DNA of 5,945 nucleotides, taken from the NCBI GenBank assembly GCA_023250755.1, contig JAHFAC010000126.1, forward strand, positions 1 to 5,945, read 5' to 3'. Both the position numbers and the translations under genes were made by a program. This document shows, piece by piece, positions 5,735 to 5,945 of this stretch (position 1 is the stretch's first letter; each line of letters begins with the position of its first letter). This DNA is from Bacteriovoracaceae bacterium. GTDB lineage: Bacteria > Bdellovibrionota > UBA1018. Under the pieces are notes generated by a model. It saw only the letters and a program-made list of their open reading frames with translations. It was not told the DNA's origin and searched no databases.

Positions 5735-5945
5735 GATTGAGGTTTTACTCCTTCCGTAGGGAGTGGTGCTGGGATCGGTGCGGGTGCTGGGACAGGAGGC
5801 AGAGGTGCCGTTTCTGGCTGAGGCGTGACTTGCGGTACCAAGACAGGAGGCGATACAGGGGGTAGTGCGGGAACAGGCTGAGGTTGCGGCATGGGGGCTG
5901 AAAGAGGCGCTGGCGTGATTTGGCTCGGTCGCTTCTCTTCTACCG
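5731..5945 (-). CDS. gspD: Probable GspD (secretin) C-terminus, proline-rich tail; 5' end outside window
   Basis: An open frame enters from the right edge (first full codon 5943-5941) and ends at TGA 5733-5731, giving 70 residues. About 25 of these are proline, mixed with Ala, Val, Gln and Thr, in repeats of the PQPQP, PPV and PAPAP type. No folded domain, membrane segment or signal is visible. The stop overlaps the gspE start (ATGA), the arrangement expected for the preceding operon gene. In T2SS operons the gene directly before gspE is usually gspD, the outer-membrane secretin, so the name comes from position, not from seeing secretin motifs. Canonical GspD ends in an S-domain recognised by a pilotin; a proline-rich extension here would be unusual. 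Alternatives are a GspC-like or other accessory protein. It is clearly coding: the frame stays open, composition is strongly biased to CCN codons, and the other frames contain stops or are incoherent. Confidence 0.65.
   Translation of the reverse strand, partial: VEEKRPSQITPAPLSAPMPQPQPVPALPPVSPPVLVPQVTPQPETAPLPPVPAPAPIPAPLPTEGVKPQS
5748..5753 (-). promoter_or_regulatory. Possible, distantly spaced ribosome binding site of gspE
   Basis: The minus strand reads AAGGAG here, inside the last codons of the upstream gene, but 13 bases from the gspE ATG, longer than the usual 5-9. No other in-frame start is better placed. Together with the 4-base ATGA overlap, this suggests gspE initiates mostly by coupling to termination of the upstream gene. 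Confidence 0.45.
5765..5851 (-). repeat. Short direct repeats encoding the proline-rich tail
   Basis: On the plus strand GGTGCTGGGA occurs at 5765-5774 and 5783-5792, and GACAGGAGGC at 5791-5800 and 5842-5851. These are exact 10-base direct repeats inside the proline-rich coding tail, arising from repeated Pro/Ala/Val codons. They could allow slippage or recombination that changes tail length, but there is no sign of a mobile or regulatory element. Confidence 0.55.

Noticed and set aside
1..5945. A type IV pilus (pilB/pilC/pilA) locus instead of a T2SS
   Set aside because: The GspG C-terminal motif, four successive minor pseudopilins in H-I-J-K order and a GspK without Glu5 are T2SS traits; no pilT, pilM-Q or major pilin gene is present.

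Overview
The window is the interior of one leftward (minus-strand) operon for a type II secretion system (T2SS, general secretory pathway). In transcription order, right to left, it holds the 3' end of a probable gspD, then complete gspE, gspF, gspG, gspH, gspI and gspJ, and the 5' end of gspK, which runs off the left edge. Every base except three gaps of 5, 6 and 19 bases is coding. I see no promoter, terminator, RNA gene, mobile element or CRISPR array. Both edge genes are incomplete and were read directly from the sequence.

The host is a Gram-negative (diderm) bacterium with a moderate base composition, somewhat under half G+C by eye. The compact D-E-F-G-H-I-J-K order, a GspE with a long MshEN-type N-terminus, and enlarged minor pseudopilins with hydrophilic inserts suggest a deltaproteobacterial or Bdellovibrionota-like lineage. 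That placement is inference, and no phylogenetic marker gene is present.

Layout from right to left: 5943-5731 encodes a proline-rich C-terminal tail (probable secretin GspD); 5734-4016 the hexameric ATPase GspE; 4010-2781 the inner-membrane platform protein GspF; 2761-2288 the major pseudopilin GspG; 2281-1670 GspH; 1680-1165 GspI; 1187-378 GspJ; 400-1 the start of GspK. GspE hydrolyses ATP at the cytoplasmic face and drives GspF. GspF assembles GspG subunits into a periplasmic pseudopilus capped by a GspH-I-J-K tip, which pushes folded exoproteins through the GspD outer-membrane channel. GspC, GspL, GspM and the prepilin peptidase GspO are not in this window; GspL/M commonly follow gspK.

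I do not find a previously undescribed system: this is a recognisable T2SS core. The points most worth a second look are a tandem MshEN-like (cyclic-di-GMP receptor type) repeat in GspE with exact 24-5-24 spacing but both leading arginines replaced; a 25-proline tail on the probable secretin; a Gly/Asp/Ser insert in GspI; a cysteine pair in GspG; and a translation layout in which GspG has the strongest well-spaced ribosome binding site while H-I-J-K are tightly packed or overlapping.
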